Assembly (NCBI GenBank): GCA_029882675.1
Contig: JAOUKJ010000201.1
Span: forward strand, 1 to 7,202
DNA length: 7,202 bases
Reading direction: 5' to 3'
Source of the DNA: Cyclobacteriaceae bacterium
GTDB lineage: Bacteria > Bacteroidota > Bacteroidia > Cytophagales > Cyclobacteriaceae
In this document: piece after piece, positions 5,794 through 7,202 of the stretch
Layout: every line of letters starts with the position of its first letter
How positions within the stretch are numbered: position 1 is the stretch's first letter
Notes under the pieces: generated by a model
What the model saw: only the letters and a program-made list of their open reading frames with translations
What the model was told of the DNA's origin: nothing
The model's database searches: none
Position numbers and translations under genes: made by a program

Positions 5794-7202
5794 TTGAGGA
5801 AGATATTCATATATAGCATTACCATTTTTCTTTTGGGGATTGTTACTTCTGCCTGGTCGGAGTCCCGCAGGAATGACGTTGCCTTTTTTGAACTATCATT
5901 TACCCTTCAACAACAAGATACCACCCGTACTGATTCAACGGATGTGCCCTATGAATCAACCACACAACCTACTTATAAAGCAAAAGACCGTTACGGTGAC
6001 CCTTTTAGTAACCCCACCAGCCAATCTCCGCTCATCCTCAGCAATCCCGGGATGCTTAGTCTGGATGTGGAAATAGACACCGGGATGAACTACACCATCA
6101 CTGAAAAAATAGGTGCACTAAATTACAGGCCAACCTCACAAATGTCATTTGATGAGTTTAAAAGGTACCGCGAAAGGGAAATGCTAAAAGATTACTGGAG
6201 AAGTCGTTCAGCGGGCCTGGACGGGGAAAGCGCCGTTACGGGCAGGAATCTGGTTCCTCCCATCTATATAAGTCCGGTGCTGGACAGGATTTTTGGCGGA
6301 AGTACTGTTGAAATCATACCCACAGGCTTTGTTACCCTCGATTTCGGAGGCAGATGGCAGCGGATAGACAATCCGAACCTCAATCTGCGGCAACAACGTA
6401 GCGGGGGCTTTGAATTTGATCAGCAGATCAGCATGAATGTTACAGGCAAGGTAGGTGAAAAAATGTCTGTTACTGCCAATTTTGATAATAACAACTCCTT
6501 TGACTTTCAAAACAATCTCAAGGTAGAATACACGGGTTATAAGGAAGATATTCTTAAAAAACTCGAACTGGGAAACGTCAGCCTGCCCTTGAATAACAGC
6601 CTGATCAACGGGGCTCAAAACCTGTTTGGTGTGAAAACAAGACTCCAGTTTGGTAAATTATATGTGACGGCCGTTGCCTCACAGCAACGTGGGAAAACAG
6701 AAACCCTGGAAATTGATGGAGGTGGCGATGGGCAGGGCAGACAATTTGAAATTACCGGAGCCGATTACGATGAAAACAGGCACTTTTTTTTGGGGCACTT
6801 TTTCAAAAACAACTATCAGGCCTGGCTCAGTACACTGCCGCAAATCACCTCCGGTGTAAATATTACGCGGGTAGAAGTTTATTTAGTTAACCGGAATAAT
6901 GACACACAAAGCCAAAGAAGTGTAGTGGGTGTGATGGATCTGGGCGAGCCCTATGATCTTTACAAAGCCAACCTGAACAACCCCTTTGTTGTACCTACCC
7001 CCGGAACCCTGCCCGGCAGAAGAACAGATCCGAATGAAAATGCGGCTAACCAACTGTATAAAACCTTACAGGCACTGACTTCGAATGATCGTAATTTGGA
7101 TAATATTAACTCGGTACTGGAAAGTAAAGGGCTGGTCAATGGCATTGATTTCGAGAAAATCACCGGGGCCAGAAAACTTGCGCCCAATGAGTTTACTTTC
7201 AA
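5794..7202 (+). CDS. sprA: Cell surface protein SprA (T9SS outer-membrane translocon), N-terminal part, TTG start
   Basis: SprA (Sov in Porphyromonas) is the very large outer-membrane beta-barrel through which type IX secretion substrates leave the cell; it is needed for gliding in flavobacteria. The frame is open from 5764 to the right edge. No ATG occurs before 6052, and starting there would remove the signal peptide. The TTG at 5794, 8 nt after ruvA, gives MRKIFIYSITIFLLGIVTSAW, a good Sec signal peptide, and is therefore chosen. A Ser/Thr/Gln-rich stretch follows (about 35-60), then typical SprA N-terminal sequence: YRPTSQMSFDEFKRYRERE (about 110-130), VPPIYISPVLDRIFGG (from about 154), FVTLDFGGRWQR, FDNNNSFDFQNNLKVEYTG and LFGVKTRLQFGKLYVTAVASQQRGK (to about 300). 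Some 469 residues are visible; the family usually exceeds 2,000, so most of the barrel lies outside. No frameshift or stop is seen. There is no Shine-Dalgarno sequence; expression probably relies on readthrough from the upstream genes. Confidence 0.9.
   Translation, partial: MRKIFIYSITIFLLGIVTSAWSESRRNDVAFFELSFTLQQQDTTRTDSTDVPYESTTQPTYKAKDRYGDPFSNPTSQSPLILSNPGMLSLDVEIDTGMNYTITEKIGALNYRPTSQMSFDEFKRYREREMLKDYWRSRSAGLDGESAVTGRNLVPPIYISPVLDRIFGGSTVEIIPTGFVTLDFGGRWQRIDNPNLNLRQQRSGGFEFDQQISMNVTGKVGEKMSVTANFDNNNSFDFQNNLKVEYTGYKEDILKKLELGNVSLPLNNSLINGAQNLFGVKTRLQFGKLYVTAVASQQRGKTETLEIDGGGDGQGRQFEITGADYDENRHFFLGHFFKNNYQAWLSTLPQITSGVNITRVEVYLVNRNNDTQSQRSVVGVMDLGEPYDLYKANLNNPFVVPTPGTLPGRRTDPNENAANQLYKTLQALTSNDRNLDNINSVLESKGLVNGIDFEKITGARKLAPNEFTF

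Noticed and set aside
5840..6076. ATG-started 78-codon frame on the + strand after ruvA.
   Set aside because: It is out of frame with the SprA-like sequence that covers the same bases, and its protein resembles nothing; a shadow of sprA.

Overview
The window is a compact run of seven genes, all on the + strand, from a bacterium of the phylum Bacteroidota (the Bacteroidetes). Four things point there. The last gene is SprA, the giant outer-membrane translocon of the type IX secretion system (T9SS), which is found only in this phylum. A DUF4837 lipoprotein is present, a family I know only from Bacteroidota. The one convincing promoter has the phylum's own form (TTG, 20 nt, TAnnTTTG). The genes lack Shine-Dalgarno sequences and are instead preceded by A/T-rich DNA. 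A finer assignment is not possible from the sequence alone; base composition is moderately A/T-rich and even, with no sign of recent transfer.

Layout: (1) 1-925, the 3' part of an EnvC-like coiled-coil plus degenerate LytM/M23 protein, open at the left edge. (2) 926-1010, an 85-bp gap holding the promoter for what follows. (3) 1011-1211 tatA. (4) 1233-2639 gatA, with a GTG start. (5) 2640-4052, an MltD-like lytic transglycosylase with two LysM domains, whose ATG directly abuts the gatA stop. (6) 4104-5198, a DUF4837 lipoprotein, preceded by a perfect 18-bp palindrome. (7) 5195-5785 ruvA, overlapping the lipoprotein gene by 4 nt. (8) 5794 to the right edge, the N-terminal fifth or so of sprA, most likely starting at a TTG codon 8 nt after ruvA. 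Gene-free stretches are all under 90 bp; there are no RNA genes, insertion sequences or CRISPR arrays.

The spacing from tatA to sprA (21, 0, 51, -4 and 8 nt) suggests one transcription unit running from the promoter at 958-988. Its contents mix envelope work (Tat export, peptidoglycan cleavage, a lipoprotein, the T9SS translocon) with two housekeeping enzymes (Glu-tRNA(Gln)/Asp-tRNA(Asn) amidotransferase subunit A and the Holliday-junction protein RuvA). The upstream EnvC-like protein also belongs to cell-wall remodelling.

I see no clearly new system. The points most worth checking are a perfect 12-bp hairpin inside the start of gatA, the 18-bp palindrome in front of the DUF4837 gene, the non-ATG starts of gatA and sprA, and the unknown role of the DUF4837 lipoprotein placed between a murein hydrolase and the T9SS translocon.
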